DNA of 64,000 nucleotides from Tenebrio molitor (taxonomy: Eukaryota > Arthropoda > Insecta > Coleoptera > Tenebrionidae): positions 30,628,001-30,692,000 of the forward strand of contig NC_091046.1 in assembly GCF_963966145.1 (NCBI RefSeq). The letters are read 5' to 3'. Numbering within the stretch: position 1 is the first letter of the stretch; every line of letters begins with the position of its first letter. Of the stretch, positions 25,501 to 36,721 are shown piece after piece. Under the pieces are notes generated by a model. That model did no database searches. It was not told the DNA's origin and was given only the letters and a program-made list of their open reading frames with translations. Position numbers and translations under genes: made by a program.

Positions 25501-28500
25501 AGTTGGGTTATATTCAATAAAGGCCAGTTCACACATATTTGTCAGTTAAATGTCAGTTATGGCCAAGATTCCGTGTCCGGAATAGTACTTAGATTTATTT
25601 ATATTAATACTAAGGCTATTATTACATAAATAAAAGTGAATACATATTTCTTAAAACATCATTGATTTGGTTAATAATGGTATACTGGGTGCCCCAAAAT
25701 TCGCGGAACAACTCAATGAGGCAATGTCAACTCATGTTAGAAAATGATGAGAAAAATAATAAAAAAATTCTATACCTCTTAGATTTGAAGATATGGGGAC
25801 TCAAAAGGTGCAGCTTTGATCTCATTTATTTTAAATATTAAAAAAGATTTTGACTATTTGTCTTTTACTAGCCAGTGGCCTAATAATTCTGAACGATTGT
25901 GATCAGGTTTGCAATTATTTTCTTCATTATTTCCAGCATTTCCGAGTAGTAATTTTATGTTCGTTTTATCTCAAATAGTGTACGGCAACATGGTTTTGAT
26001 TTTTCCCTCTCATTTCCATGGATACAAAAAAATTAAATATTTTGCAGACTATTGGGATGCATAGAATGTTTTTAAATGTTGCCACATTTATTGTAACGAA
26101 TAGGTCCACATCTTCTACAAAAAAGACGATTGATTTTTTTAAACATTTTTACCTTTTTTACCATTTTTATCTTAATGACTACTTAACAACATACTACTAC
26201 GTTGTTCCGCGAATTTTGGGGCACCCAGTAGACATCTTTTCCTGACTTACACAACATTGTGTCATCCGCAAATAGACTAATATTACAGTGGTTAACATAC
26301 TTAATAATATCATTAACGTAAAGATTAAATAACAGTGGTCCTAAAACCGTCCCCTGTGGGACACCACTGACAACATCCTCATACTTAACTTTTTGCCTTC
26401 TATTTGTTAAATATGAACTGAACCAATTTAACACTGTTTCACCTATTGTGGGGTAGAGTTGACATTTGAATGACATTTCATAAACGTGCGTTTTATTTTT
26501 TTTTTTTATATCATTGCACATTGATTTGACAATTTTCAAAATTGCGCGACTAAGCTAATTTAATCATAGCCTTCAGGAGATCTCGCTATTTTTTAAATGA
26601 GTCAGGTGCTGGTTGAGCCGACAGGGACGCTATTCTGGCGGCCGCTCGACGTTCTATTATTCCGGCGCGCTAGAAAATATTTTTTTCACAACTTTTTCGA
26701 CAGTTTAGAATATTGAATTGTAATCTATCCAATAGTTTAAAAAATCTTCCAACTTTGTTCCAAAAATGGTTTGAATATTTTCATCAGAACAAAAATTAAC
26801 AGGGGGTATAAGTTTTTCCATGCAATTCCCTATGACAACAGTTAAAAAAAATGCACTGTATAATAACTTTCCGACCCTAACGAAATTTAAATACAGCCAG
26901 TAATACGTTTTTCATTCATAACTTGATCCAAAAACATTAATTATTTTAATCTTTTGGATGGTTTGGACATCCCTCACAAAAGTCTCAATTATAAAAATTT
27001 AAAAATGACAGTAATCGACAATATTTCTTTTTATTTAAGAAACTGACTCATCATATATCAATATCATATCGATTCTCTCGTCATTGGAGTACATTTTAAT
27101 TAACAAAAAGGAGTGTCCAGATGTCATAGTAAATAAAGGTATCAAGTTATCACTGAATAACGTATTACTGACTGTATTTTACTTTCGTTAGGGTCAGAAA
27201 GTTATGCGAATCAGTCTCTATAGTCGTTTTCAATGACATCCGTGCTGTCGGCGTCATTTTTTATATGTTGTAGCAGATTGTACACATACAGTGCATTCAC
27301 TTCTGTTTTAGACCAGAGTAGGCTATGGAAATTTGGCGAGTTGTATGGTAGGACTGTGGCTGAATGACAATATACATCATGTATAATATTTGAGGTTACA
27401 CTTTCTTGTCAAAATTCATGACCATGCAGCCAAGCACTATCATTTTCCAATTAACTACATAGTTTCGAGGACTCAATAATGTGTGTATTTAATGATAAAT
27501 GTAAATATTGCACAAATTTCAAACTAATTTACCTTAATACTTAATAATAATGTCAAATTTGATACTGGCAGTTCGAACAATTTTGATTTTGTTATTTTGA
27601 CATAGCCCCGATACCAACATTTAAAAAAATTAAAATAGCCTACTCTGGTCTAAAACAAAAATGAATGTATTATAAATTCATAACCAGTATTCAGAGTTGA
27701 ACAAATCCTAGTTAAAAAATGTCAAACAAGAAATTGAATTTTTTAAATATTCATTTTATGTATCCATGAATTCATCTTTCCATTGAACACTGCTGTAAAC
27801 TTTATTGAAACTTATTCCTTTTTTCAGGTGAAGTATATGTTTTGGACGATGGAGGTGAAGTAGACTTAGATTTAGGAAATTATGAAAGATTCTTAAATAT
27901 CACGTTGCACCGTGATAATAATATAACAACAGGAAAAATTTATCAAGCTGTAATAGAGAAAGAGAGGCATGGAGATTACTTAGGAAAAACAGTTCAAGGT
28001 AAAATTTATTCTAAAATGAGACATTATTATAAATGTTGAAATATGTTAGTGGTCCCACACATAACAGACGCCATACAGGAGTGGGTAGTACGGGTGGCGA
28101 AAATTCCTGTTTCTGATTCAGGAAAAATTCCTGAAGTCTGCATAATTGAATTAGGAGGAACAATTGGTGATATTGAAAGTATGGCTTTTGTTGAAGCATT
28201 CAGACAGTTCCAATTTAGAGTCAAACGTGAAAATTTTTGTGTTGCTCATGTTTCGTTAGTGCCACAGGTAACTTATTATAAGGGGCTGAAGTACCATTAA
28301 ATTAACTACCGCTATTTTTATTTCAGCCACGTACTACAGGAGAGCATAAAACAAAACCAACCCAATCTTCTGTTAGAGAACTTAGGGGCCTAGGTTTATC
28401 ACCTGATATTATCGTTTGTCGTTCAGAAAAACCAATTGGTCCGAATGTTAAAGATAAAATATCAAACTTTTGTCATGTAGCACCTGAACAAATAATTAGT

Positions 28501-31500
28501 ATTCCGGATCTACGTTCCATTTATGAAGTTCCTGTATTTATGGAGTCACATGGTATAGCTGAATACCTATGTAGTCGTTTAGATTTAGGTGCGAAGGTTC
28601 TACCTCCGATGAGAAAATACATGAGACAGTGGATTGAACTAACAGAACGAATTGAACATTTGAAATATGAAGTTACCGTTGCTTTAGTCGGAAAATATAC
28701 CAGACTAGAAGACTCATACACATCTATTACTAAAGCTTTACAGCATGCCTCCAACAAAATAGGATATAAAGTTATTATTAAATTCATTGAAGCGTCTAAT
28801 TTGGAAAAAGCAATGTTGACAGAAGACCCTGCAGCTTACCACGATGCGTGGCATCAGCTATGTAAATGCGAGTAAGTTTCACTATTCTGCTTAAAATGTC
28901 GTCATCCGATTTTATCTATACAGCATTTACGATTGTTTCAAATTCGGACTATCTATGAAAATTTGACATTTTAGTTGGCACTATTGTGATTTGTCATAAT
29001 AAATCTATTTTAGGTTATAATAATTGAACCGAACACTGTTGCCGGTTTGCTACTTTTTTTAAATAAGTGAGCGCATTAGGAACAATAATATAAAACTTTT
29101 AATTGAAATGAAACATACATATTTGTCGCGCAGTTCTCGTTTAAGAACATTCCTAATACAGGGTTATTATAAATGATTATAGTCGAAGCAGGCCATGCCC
29201 ATGTTATGAAATTTTTGCCGCTTTCATGTGAACTGTCAATTTTTGTCGCTGTGACTCATTTTTTAGGTGAAAAGTGGGGTAATGAGAATTTTGTTAATTT
29301 TTTTAAATTAACGATTGAATCCAAAAATATTGAGTTGTTTGGCAACCAATTCTAAAAATATTGAGTTGTTTTGCACCCAATTTAACTCCCGTGTGTGAAC
29401 GGTGTGTACTCACTTATTCACATCATTTTGATGTTGCTTATATGGAGCGGCAACCATAAATTTTACATTCAGTTTTTACGCCTACTTGGACTACAATCAT
29501 TTATAATAACCCGATACATATTAAAATGGGTAAATTATTATTATACAGGTGTCTCAAAATTCGCGAATTCCGAATTCAGAGCGTGGTAGGGAAGGACGCA
29601 GTGGAGCTCGAAAAATACTAAAAAAAAAAAAATCCGTGTTCCTGAAGAAGATATAAGCACTTTAATTTTGTTCAATACATAGCAGCCTTCATATCCACAG
29701 TGACAAAATACTATTCTAGCTACGTTGCCGTTCCATTTTTAAGAAAAATTAGACAAATTCAAGATTTTTTTTCCAAAGTAAAGCTATTCTTCAAAATAGT
29801 AGTTTATTTGACGAGTTCGTGTGTAAATTGGGACTTTTTTGGCACGCGTGGGCCATTTTAAAACGCGAGTGAAACGAGCGTTTTAAAGGCCCACGAGTGC
29901 CAAAAAACGCCCAATTTACACACGAACGAGTTGAATACGTTTTTTTGTTCGACGAGCCCCTTAGGGCTCCAAATCGCTTAAAACCTTTAAAATTAGCTTG
30001 ACGTTTCGTTTTGACCAGTTGTGACATTTCTCAAAATCCGTTCACATAGGAGAAAATTCTCAAATTCTGACAGTGTCGAACAAAAAAATTGTTTTACATT
30101 ATTATTTTCCACAATCATCTACACCATAAATAACAATAAACACTGAACTTTTCAGCCTGTATTTGAAGAAAACGCACATCAAAGAGTGCACGTTCAGACC
30201 AATGTACCTTTGTGCGGGGAGTTCCGATTTTTTTTATCCCCTTATTTGGGCTACTGAAGTGATACCCTACAACGCTCCGAATTTGAAATTCGCGTATTTT
30301 GAGACATCCTGTCGTATTGCCGTTATAACTTTTTATAAGCTCGGCCCACATAAATTGACCAATGAGAATCAAAGCCAGATTCAACCTGTATAATTTGTAA
30401 TCACATTTGCCACGTAAAAAACTTAAGGTTAGAATTTTGCTGTCAAGTCCACAATTATTGTTTTAGGTTTTAAAAAATAAAATGTCATTAAGACAGTTCG
30501 AATTTTCTGTGGAAATCAGATCGTCTTAACCCATTTGATTGGTAACTAAGAAAATGTAATGGGCGGGGCAGATAAAATGTTACGTTGTCCTTAGTAGATA
30601 TAACTAAATTAATGACGGAATTGACAACAAGACGAATATTTAAAAACGAAAGTTCATATGACAGGACCTGACGCCAATCTAACAAAAAAATATCTTGGCC
30701 TGCTGCGTGTTTAAAACAATCCTGAACGGGTTTAGGTCACAAATCTGACACATGCGCAAATGACACTCAGAAACTCAGTGAATCTAAAACTGGATTCAAT
30801 AGCTGCTTTTCATTCGGTCAAAAGAACCGTTCGGAGCTGCTCCTGAGCTTGAAACCCCACGTTCCATTTGCTAGAAACGGTGGGCATCACGCTCATTGGT
30901 TTTACCGTTCCCTTTCCCCTCAAGGACCACCTTTCGTGCAGAGGCGTGTGGCCCAAACGTGCATTTTAACCTAGGATTTTAACCACGGGCATTTCAACTC
31001 AAAGTTCGCACATTTTAACCGTTCCTTTCATAACTGCTCTCGAGCAGCTCCGAGAAGTACGAGGCTTCAAGCACTAGGGGCGTAAGGATATTGAATGGAA
31101 AGCAGCTATTTATTATATACGGGTCCAGCATGAAGCATTGTCTGTTTTTAGGTACTTTAAATATTTAAAACAAATTGTACAATTACCAGAAATGGCAGAG
31201 GCAGAGGATGTACAGTTGCGGACACGGACTTAGATGTCAAATTTATGTCAATTAAAAAAATGTCAATGTAAGCCACGCTTTATTATCATTATGATTGACG
31301 TTTGAAACTATTTGACATTTGAAAGTTTATTTTTGTCATGTCAGTGTGATAAAAATTACAAAAATCTAAAGTGAGGTTAGTTGCACCTAAAGGCAGTTAT
31401 ACATTTTTATGTCAATCGAATGACAAATCGTCCAAGATTCCGTGTCCATGTTTAATCTACGTTTTACACGAGTGGTGCGTTCACAATCGACTCTTCAACG

Positions 31501-34006
31501 CCTACTACGAGGTGAAATTTAAAAAAACACCCGATTGTTTTTATGCTTACGCCCATTGTGAAACCCAAGATGTGAAACCGTACTGAGTATTAACATTTTT
31601 TTAATGTTATATCTAATGTTTCAAGAACCTGTAACATTTCAAATTTATCTAGTGTTTAAGAATACGTGGGAGGATTGGGGCAATTATTTTGCTTGCCAAG
31701 AAAAATTGTGGAATTCCCTATTCATTTTTGCCTAGTTTATAACCTTAAACTGAAAAGAACCTAACCTAACACAAAAAGTGTCAGTTTCCTTTAGGGAATT
31801 TAGCACGCCTCCTAGATATATAAGAGATTCGTCCCTTATCCCGTCTGTCACATTCGTAGTTCTAAGTTCTATAATCTGTTTCAAAATCAAAAATCCACCA
31901 ACAGTGCATTCTACATCGAAAATACAACCGACAACGTCGCGGACTTTTGTTTTTAGTGTGTCTGCAAGTGTCAGAAAAAAGTGGGGTTATGAAGGAAAAC
32001 TGTTGGACAGTCGTTTTGGTCGTAGTTCATCGTGTTTTTTATTCTCATTTTATTATTTCACTCAAAAAGTATGATACGGTAGCTAAAACCTTTTTGTACA
32101 TAATAATTATTTTGTGTTTCGTAAATAAACTCAAGAGTTTAATGTCAAATTTTGGCGGGATGTTGAGGCAACCCAAAAAAATTAAACTTTTTCTAGGGAT
32201 TTCTTTTTTTCTGCCAACATAATTCAACAGGTGGTGGATTTTTGATTTTGAAACATTATAAGCATTATTTTTGTTTTATAGGGTGCGCCACAATACGGGG
32301 CTTATGTGTTTTACTGATTGCGCACCTTGCAGGAAGTTATTATTTTATAGACATGTTTTCAACATGGTATTAAACACTATTGTTTTCAACATGGTATTAA
32401 CACTATTAACGCACATCTGACAGGCCGGATAAGAGACGAGTTTCTTATATATCTAGGAGGCCGTGGAATTTAGATACCACCGAAGTACGGGGTGATCAAG
32501 AAGGACTGTTTAAGTTGGTAATGCTGAATTTTATTTTTAAATTGTACAACTGGAGTAACTTCCGGTTGTTGATGGCTTCACACTGACAGCCGTATCAGTG
32601 ACAAGTCAAATTTGACATTTCAAATTAAATTAAACATGCTGGTGAATCGTCCGAGAGAAGAGTTAATTTATGTTTATAGCAAAATGGGAAGCACTTCGAG
32701 AATTTCCTTTGGTTAATTTTTAGATTATTATTCCGAATTCCAACTTTGATTTCTTTTAGCCGTTAATTTTTACTCTCATAACCCACCATTTTGTTGTTGT
32801 TAATGCTACGTCAGATATCTGTCATTAAACCCACAAAACATATCCGGTTGCAGTGTTGTAAATAGCCGAATAAACAAATGTTCTTAATTGTATTGCCAAC
32901 TTAAACAGTCCTTCTTGATCACCCGGTATAATACTGCCAACAAAATCACTAGATGGTCATAGCCAAGTGCCAACTCGGTCACAAAAAGATCGTGATCGGC
33001 TAATATTTACGATATAACAATATCTTGCATGTATCGCAGGACTTTTTATCAAATTCCTAGTGTTCATGTTAAAAATGATTTTGGAACAATGAAGTTTTGT
33101 ACGATTTTCTATACCGCCTTTTTATGTATTGCATTAAATTAAATACAGTGTCCAGAGTTGTCCGTGATTTGTATTAATTTTTTTCTATCGATTACAGTTG
33201 TGTCGTAGTTCCGGGTGGTTTTGGAAAACGTGGCGTCGAGGGTAAAATTGAAGCGTGTAAATGGTGCCGTGTGAACATGAAACCATTTTTGGGCATCTGT
33301 TTGGGCTTCCAGACTGCTGTGATAGAATTTGCTCGTAACGTGCTCAATTTAAAAGATGCCAATTCTGCAGAATGCAGTGACACGGTAGAACATGCTGTGA
33401 TTATTGACATGCCAGAACATAATACCGGAGACATGGGAGGAACGATGAGGCTCGGTAAACGAACTACTGTTTTTAAGCCTAATATTCAAAGCAAAATCAG
33501 TAAGTTAATAAAATAGTAGGCAGTCACAGTATTTAAATATTTATTCAACAGAGCGCCTCTATGGAAATGTGGAACAAATTGAGGAACGCCATAGGCATAG
33601 ATACGAAGTCAATCCTAAATATATTGAAGAAATTGAGAAACAGGGATTAAAATTTGTTGGAGTAGACATAGATGCAGAAAGAATGGAGATTCTAGAACTT
33701 CCCTCTCATCCATATTACGTAGCTGTTCAATTTCATCCAGAATATTTGTCAAGACCAATGGATCCTTCACCTCCATTCATGGGTTTAATCCTAGCGGCGA
33801 AGGATCGACTAAATTCTTATTTTGCTAGAGGTTGTAAACTATCGCCCAGAGAACCACAGTCAGATTACTATGATTCTGGTAAAGAAGAAAATTAATCGAT
33901 GTACTTGTTTTACATATGTTACATTCCAGATGATGAATTAGATCATTTGACGCTGAAACAAGCCACTATTTATTCCACAGATGAAACTGATGGAAGTAGT
34001 ACTTAA
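19596..34006 (+). CDS. CTPS: CTP synthase
   Basis: Makes CTP from UTP, ATP and glutamine in the cytosol, the last step of de novo pyrimidine nucleotide synthesis. The enzyme can form filaments (cytoophidia) in insects. Seven exons: 19596-19761, 27828-27998, 28050-28267, 28327-28871, 33198-33499, 33552-33878, 33930-34006. They encode 601 residues, close to the 591 of human CTPS1. The start MKYILITGGVISGVGKG is the conserved synthetase N-terminus. Seen: PYINIDAGTFSPYEHGEVYV, the EHKTKPTQ region, and a class I glutamine amidotransferase with catalytic Cys401 in GICLGFQ and His529/Glu531 in FHPEY. The oxyanion loop PGGFGKRG and MGGTMRLGKR are present. Introns 1 and 4 are transposon-filled. Reading through the last 51-bp intron would instead end the protein at GKEEN. 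Confidence 0.98.
20119..20195. repeat. short hairpin with AAAATTTAG repeats
   Basis: Arms GTGTGACACGGT and ACACCGTGTCATACAC flank internal TAAATTT/AAATTTA repeats. Possibly a very short MITE. Confidence 0.4.
20828..21199. mobile_element. MITE with GGCATCGCGGTAGGCGTTG ends
   Basis: Inverted arms of about 32 bp (ATTCAGAATAAGTGGCATCG and complement) with TATAATT-like flanks, in CTPS intron 1. No coding content. Confidence 0.75.
21209..21600. mobile_element. MITE, TAATCTGTTTCAAAATC family, copy 2
   Basis: 392 bp; the terminal repeats and interior match 16086-16467. TA is kept on the left but not on the right, where another element begins within ten bases. Confidence 0.85.
21607..21850. mobile_element. 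MITE with TTTCAATTTGGTTGTAGGTC ends
   Basis: About 244 bp; the inverted arms are almost perfect over 32 bp. It directly follows the previous MITE. Confidence 0.75.
21973..22333. mobile_element. MITE with AAAGTCCATTCAAAAATC ends
   Basis: 361 bp; inverted arms of about 30 bp running into CAAAAAACCACCA, which resembles the CAAAAATCCACCA part of the neighbouring family. The two may be distantly related. Confidence 0.7.
22622..22747 (+). mobile_element. 3' tail fragment of the LINE at 13.5-17.0 kb
   Basis: These 126 bp match, at high identity, the complement of about 13485-13607 (shared words include ACTCCGGCAAAATTGCCGTG). Identity starts and stops abruptly, as expected for a severely 5'-truncated LINE copy. 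Confidence 0.7.
22892..23335. mobile_element. MITE interrupted by a 251-bp hAT-like MITE
   Basis: Same family as 4443-4795, opposite orientation: GGGTCGTTTTCATGGTGGC at the left and GCCACCATGAAAATGA at the right. The reading is continuous once 23007-23265 is removed. Confidence 0.75.
23007..23257. mobile_element. hAT-like MITE, 8-bp target duplication
   Basis: 251 bp, with perfect 13-bp inverted ends TAAGGTTCTCGAT. It is flanked by TTTGCTAG at 22999-23006 and 23258-23265. The related MITE at 4443-4795 has one TTTGCTAG and no insert. The interior repeats ACACGATACAAACATCC twice and AATTTGGAGTCT twice. No transposase. Confidence 0.85.
23336..23472. repeat. 67-bp tandem duplication
   Basis: Two adjacent units begin GGCGACATTAAAAAGTACG and run through ACTGCGCATGCGTTACTTATG, with few differences. 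They abut the end of the MITE before them. Confidence 0.75.
23595..25198. mobile_element. mariner-type element with decayed transposase and nested MITE
   Basis: About 1.6 kb. The terminal inverted repeats are about 90 bp long, with ends CAGGGTGACTGACGAAAAACC. The plus strand holds transposase fragments: VNAWCGIFGDRMD (about 24043-24080), then after the nested MITE QDGAIPRNARMNFVF and WHATSPDLNPLDFFI (about 24540-24700). These are the central and last catalytic regions of the DUF4817-type DDE transposases. Stops and shifts occur, and the N-terminus is not recognised. Confidence 0.75.
24175..24506. mobile_element. TA-flanked MITE with CRE-like TGACGTCA in both arms
   Basis: Inverted ends TAGTCCAATTTTTACCCTTTTG and complement. 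It splits the transposase reading of the surrounding element. Each arm contains TGACGTCA. Confidence 0.7.
25580..26555 (-). mobile_element. second LINE reverse transcriptase relic, split by MITE
   Basis: Minus strand: ETVLNWFSSYLTNRRQKV, DVVSGVPQGTVLGPLLFNLYVND and SLFADDTMLC at 26500-26232. After the MITE, a decayed continuation is followed to about 25580 (SLSININKSKYY). It differs in sequence from the LINE at 13.5 kb. Only the palm region is left. Confidence 0.75.
25685..26228. mobile_element. TA-flanked MITE, 544 bp, GGGTGCCCCAAAATTCGCGG ends
   Basis: Inverted ends CTGGGTGCCCCAAAATTCGC with TA outside on both sides (25683-25684 and 26229-26230). Inserted into the LINE relic. Confidence 0.8.
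26556..26860. other. CTPS intron 1, nothing recognised
   Basis: Contains a short GC-rich patch near 26600-26665 (GGCGGCCGCTCGACG). No element could be defined. Confidence 0.5.
26862..27205. mobile_element. MITE with AACTTTCCGACCCTAACG ends
   Basis: Inverted arms of about 40 bp reaching CAGCCAGTAATACG and its complement. No coding content. Confidence 0.7.
27282..27674. mobile_element. MITE with TTTTAGACCAGAGTAGGCTA ends
   Basis: Inverted arms ACAGTGCATTCACTTCTGTT and complement (imperfect), then GACCAGAGTAGGCTA. It lies 150 bp before CTPS exon 2. Confidence 0.65.
29159..29513. mobile_element. MITE with CAGGGTTATTATAAATGATT ends
   Basis: Inverted arms of about 30 bp or more in CTPS intron 4. 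Elements with the same GGGTTATTATAAA start occur at 52.48 kb and, more distantly, 54.07 kb. Confidence 0.7.
29546..30311. mobile_element. inverted-repeat element with a strong internal hairpin
   Basis: Ends CAGGTGTCTCAAAATTCGCG and complement, about 766 bp. Within it, 29811-29932 folds back on itself: GAGTTCGTGTGTAAATTGGG pairs with its complement, and an inner TTTAAAACGC pairs with GCGTTTTAAA. A further inverted pair, TTTTTTTGTTCGAC and GTCGAACAAAAAAA, lies at about 29939-30088. This suggests nested insertions. Confidence 0.7.
30312..30790. other. CTPS intron 4, nothing recognised
   Basis: AT-rich, with no repeat or ORF that could be supported. Confidence 0.5.
30792..31114. mobile_element. 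MITE with ATTCAATAGCTGCTTTTCATTC ends
   Basis: Imperfect inverted arms, with further matching GGAGCTGCTC words inside. The interior is GC-richer than its surroundings. Confidence 0.6.
31461..31536. repeat. single arm of the 5841-6024 MITE family
   Basis: GTTCACAATCGACTCTTCAA followed by ACACCCGAT matches the right arm at 5960-6024. The left arm is absent. Confidence 0.65.
31795..32473. mobile_element. inverted-repeat element interrupted by MITE copy 3
   Basis: Arms of about 55 bp (GAATTTAGCACGCCTCCTAG and complement, GATATATAAGA in the middle). The insert 31872-32258 splits it. Confidence 0.75.
31872..32258. mobile_element. MITE, TAATCTGTTTCAAAATC family, copy 3
   Basis: 387 bp with TA on both sides (31870-31871 and 32259-32260). 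The interior matches copies 1 and 2. Confidence 0.85.
32488..32926. mobile_element. TA-flanked MITE, GATCAAGAAGGACTG family
   Basis: 439 bp; ends CGGGGTGATCAAGAAGGACTG and complement, with TA outside. A shorter copy is at 60707-60942. Confidence 0.8.
33879..33929 (+). other. retainable last intron of CTPS
   Basis: 51 bp with GT-AG ends. Spliced, the tail reads DSDDELDHLTLKQATIYS and ends at 34006. Unspliced, a stop follows at 33893-33895. The C-terminal tail is the phosphorylated part in animal CTPS, so the choice could matter. Both forms are inferred from sequence. Confidence 0.5.
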
Positions 34007-34650
34007 TTTTTCATTGAACATTCCTAATTTCTGTTTTAATAAGTATAAACTTGTTCTCAAAGATATATAAAAGAGAAAACACAATGTAAAACTTTTTGAT
34101 TTTAAGTGAAGAAATTGTATTCAGCAAGTAATTAATTTGTTATAAACAAATATGTACAAACATTGTTCCTTAAAACACACATTTTGAAACGTGGTTGTGT
34201 GGGTTTAAAGTTGAGAACTGAATGACATATATACACTTGAATTTAGCAATGAGTACTTATTTTTGCAGAAACATGTTTTTTTCATTCTAGGCATTACAAG
34301 CAAAGCTTGTTTGCACTTTTTCATAGTTGTATGAACTTAACGAAGTAGTCTTCAGCGGAACAATATTATAGTTCGGTACTGCAGACTTTTGTCAAGAAAG
34401 AAATTTGGCATTTGATAAATGTAAAATGAATTACTATTTAATAACTATTTTTCATTTAAAGTCAAAAAGTTTTTGCAAATTTCAAATTTTATTTTGGCAT
34501 TGTTTTATTTTCTAGTAATAATTTTTGTTATTTTATTTTTAATATTAAATATATTTAGGCTTTAATTTTAATGCTGGCTTTTGTTTATAGATTTTACGAT
34601 CAAAACGTTTCATATTGTTGGTAGCGCTCAACAAAAAAGTTCAATCAACC
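34007..34650. other. CTPS 3' UTR and AT-rich intergenic DNA
   Basis: No ORF or repeat recognised. Confidence 0.5.
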
Positions 34651-34657
34651 GTTGTTA

Positions 34658-35580
34658 CAGGGTGTGGTGCTAAATTTTACGTGCAATGTAACCACTAATA
34701 GAACTCGTCAAAATAAGCAGTCCTCATTTTTTCCGTACACATTTGCGAAGCTTGACGTTAAAGGTTCGATCGTCTTTGAATTTTTCTTTTTTTTTGACAA
34801 AATCGAGTACCGTTCAGTGATCATGATCAAGTAGCTATTTTTAAGGATCATCAGACAAAGAAAATTTTATTGACATGTTGGAAACATTAGAAAATCAATG
34901 TCCTTCCTGTTTGACCATAAAAATTGGTTACGGGGTTTAAAAGGCGCAAAAAAATTAAAGACGAGTAGAAAGCCGAAAGGCCGATTTGTACGTCAACAAG
35001 AGAAAAGATCGATGTTTTAATTTCATATCAGTAATAGTGAAATCCAGTTCAATGAGAAAATTATCAGCAAAATGCATATCCAAATGCATGAATGCCAATG
35101 AACAGCGAATGAGGGTCGATGACAACATACATAAAGATATGCTATTACAGTGAATGAATCTTGGGTTCATCATTATGATCCAGAGACCAAAAAAATGTCA
35201 AAAGAGTACAAACATGATGGTTCTCGACCCAAAATATTTCACGCACAGGTCTGCCGGAAAAGTCCTCGCCTCAATATTGTGGTATAAAGTGGGATTATTC
35301 TCACTGATTATCTGAAACGAGGAAAATCAAGGACGGGAGATTATTACTGTTCTCTGTTAACAAAATTTTGAACCAAAATTGTGGAAAGCTTTCTAAAAGT
35401 GCGTTGTTTTTTTCAAGACAATGGCACCTGCTTCTTGCCCTTCAAAAATTCAATAAAGTCCCCTTCAAATTTCGATTATCAAGCATAATGCATATTCTCC
35501 TGACTTGGATTAGATTATTACGTATTTTCAAAATTAAAGTCTTAGAAGGAAGAAGACATCCGTAAAAATGGATGGTGATC
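34658..35580 (+). pseudogene. mariner transposase relic
   Basis: From about 35155 the plus strand reads ESWVHHYDPETKKMSKEYKH, LTDYLKRGKSRTGDYY and, after a shift, FFQDNGTCFL. These correspond to the middle of a mariner transposase, including two of the three catalytic aspartate regions. The part from about 34840 to 35150 looks like a decayed N-terminal half. A possible left end, CAGGGTGTGGTGCTAAATTT, is at 34660. There are many stops. Confidence 0.7.
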
Positions 35581-35971
35581 GATGCTCTAGAAACTCTAAT
35601 TTGCAGTAGAATACGATTTTTTTTTCTAAGGAGTTGAAAGTTGAACGTGCAAACGAATTTTAAAAACGCAACAGTAAAACTATCTTCTGCCCAAACATGT
35701 AGCTCATAAATTATGTTCGAAAAGGTCCTTGGCCCGGGGGGAAATTTTTAGCACAAACAAGACAGCTTGGCAGCTGGAACCGAACGGTGTTCGAGACACA
35801 AGAGAGTGACGGCAGGTTAATAATAATTTATGGCCTCTGGAATGGTGTAGTGAATTAGGCTTGTGATTAGGCGGTGATAGAGTTACAGTTACCGGGTGTA
35901 TAGGTAACTGGGTGATGGCAGGTTTGGGCAACCTGGGCTATGAAATCAGTGCCATCAATGTGTAAAACCTC

Positions 35972-36395
35972 TGGCAGATACCATGGTAGAGATCATTTCA
36001 TCTAAGAAGTACATAATGCGCACGAACACGTTGTTGTCGGACGAGTTCATGTTCAAATTTTTAGGGGAGGTTTGAGTCCAGCGGCGCACAGACCCATCAA
36101 CCATCTGCAGTCCATGCGCTCGTTGTTATTTCTAACTTAACCCCGTTAGCGTTCAGAAGTGTTTTGTTTTTGTTATTTCGTTCTCTCTGTATCATACTAT
36201 GACATTCATTATTGAATTATTAATTTGGTAGAATTTTAATCACATAAATTAATTGAACTATATCGACTCCTTAGCTAATCGAATGTTTCTACGCCACTGA
36301 TCATCAGCTGACTAGCGTCCTACGGTCAGATTTCGATGAGTCATCATGTACTTCTTAGATGAAATGGTCTCTATATTCCTGACGACCGAACTAGG
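35972..36395. repeat. fold-back with ATTTCATCTAAGAAGTACAT arms
   Basis: ATCATTTCATCTAAGAAGTA at about 35992 is inverted at about 36343-36370. The interior is GC-richer than average. No coding signal. Confidence 0.5.
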
Positions 36396-36721
36396 TTTGG
36401 GTGGGACACCTTTGGCACTTGACACGGCGGGACCGTTGATCGGACGCATCCTGTTGAGATGGCCGGTGGTGGCAACAGAATGCACAGATCATACGTTGCT
36501 TGGCAAAAGGTTATGAGATTCTCCCGGCACACTACTACCTACCGTTTAGCGTATACACATACCCCTAACAGACCGTTCCCGTTCACTTTGTAAGATAAAA
36601 AATTGGGATGGAGCCGAGTCGAAGACCCGGCCTAGTAACTTACCCGACATCAATTTAAACCAATCTGAATTGACCCGAGATACCTACCTTGTCCGTGTTA
36701 ACCCACATAAGTCGTTTTCTA

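Noticed and set aside
26018..26245. Plus-strand ORF of 75 residues
   Set aside because: It lies inside a TA-flanked MITE and has no recognisable similarity.
32045..32227. Overlapping ORFs shared by the TAATCTGTTTCAAAATC MITE copies
   Set aside because: The reading differs among the three copies, so it is not under protein constraint.
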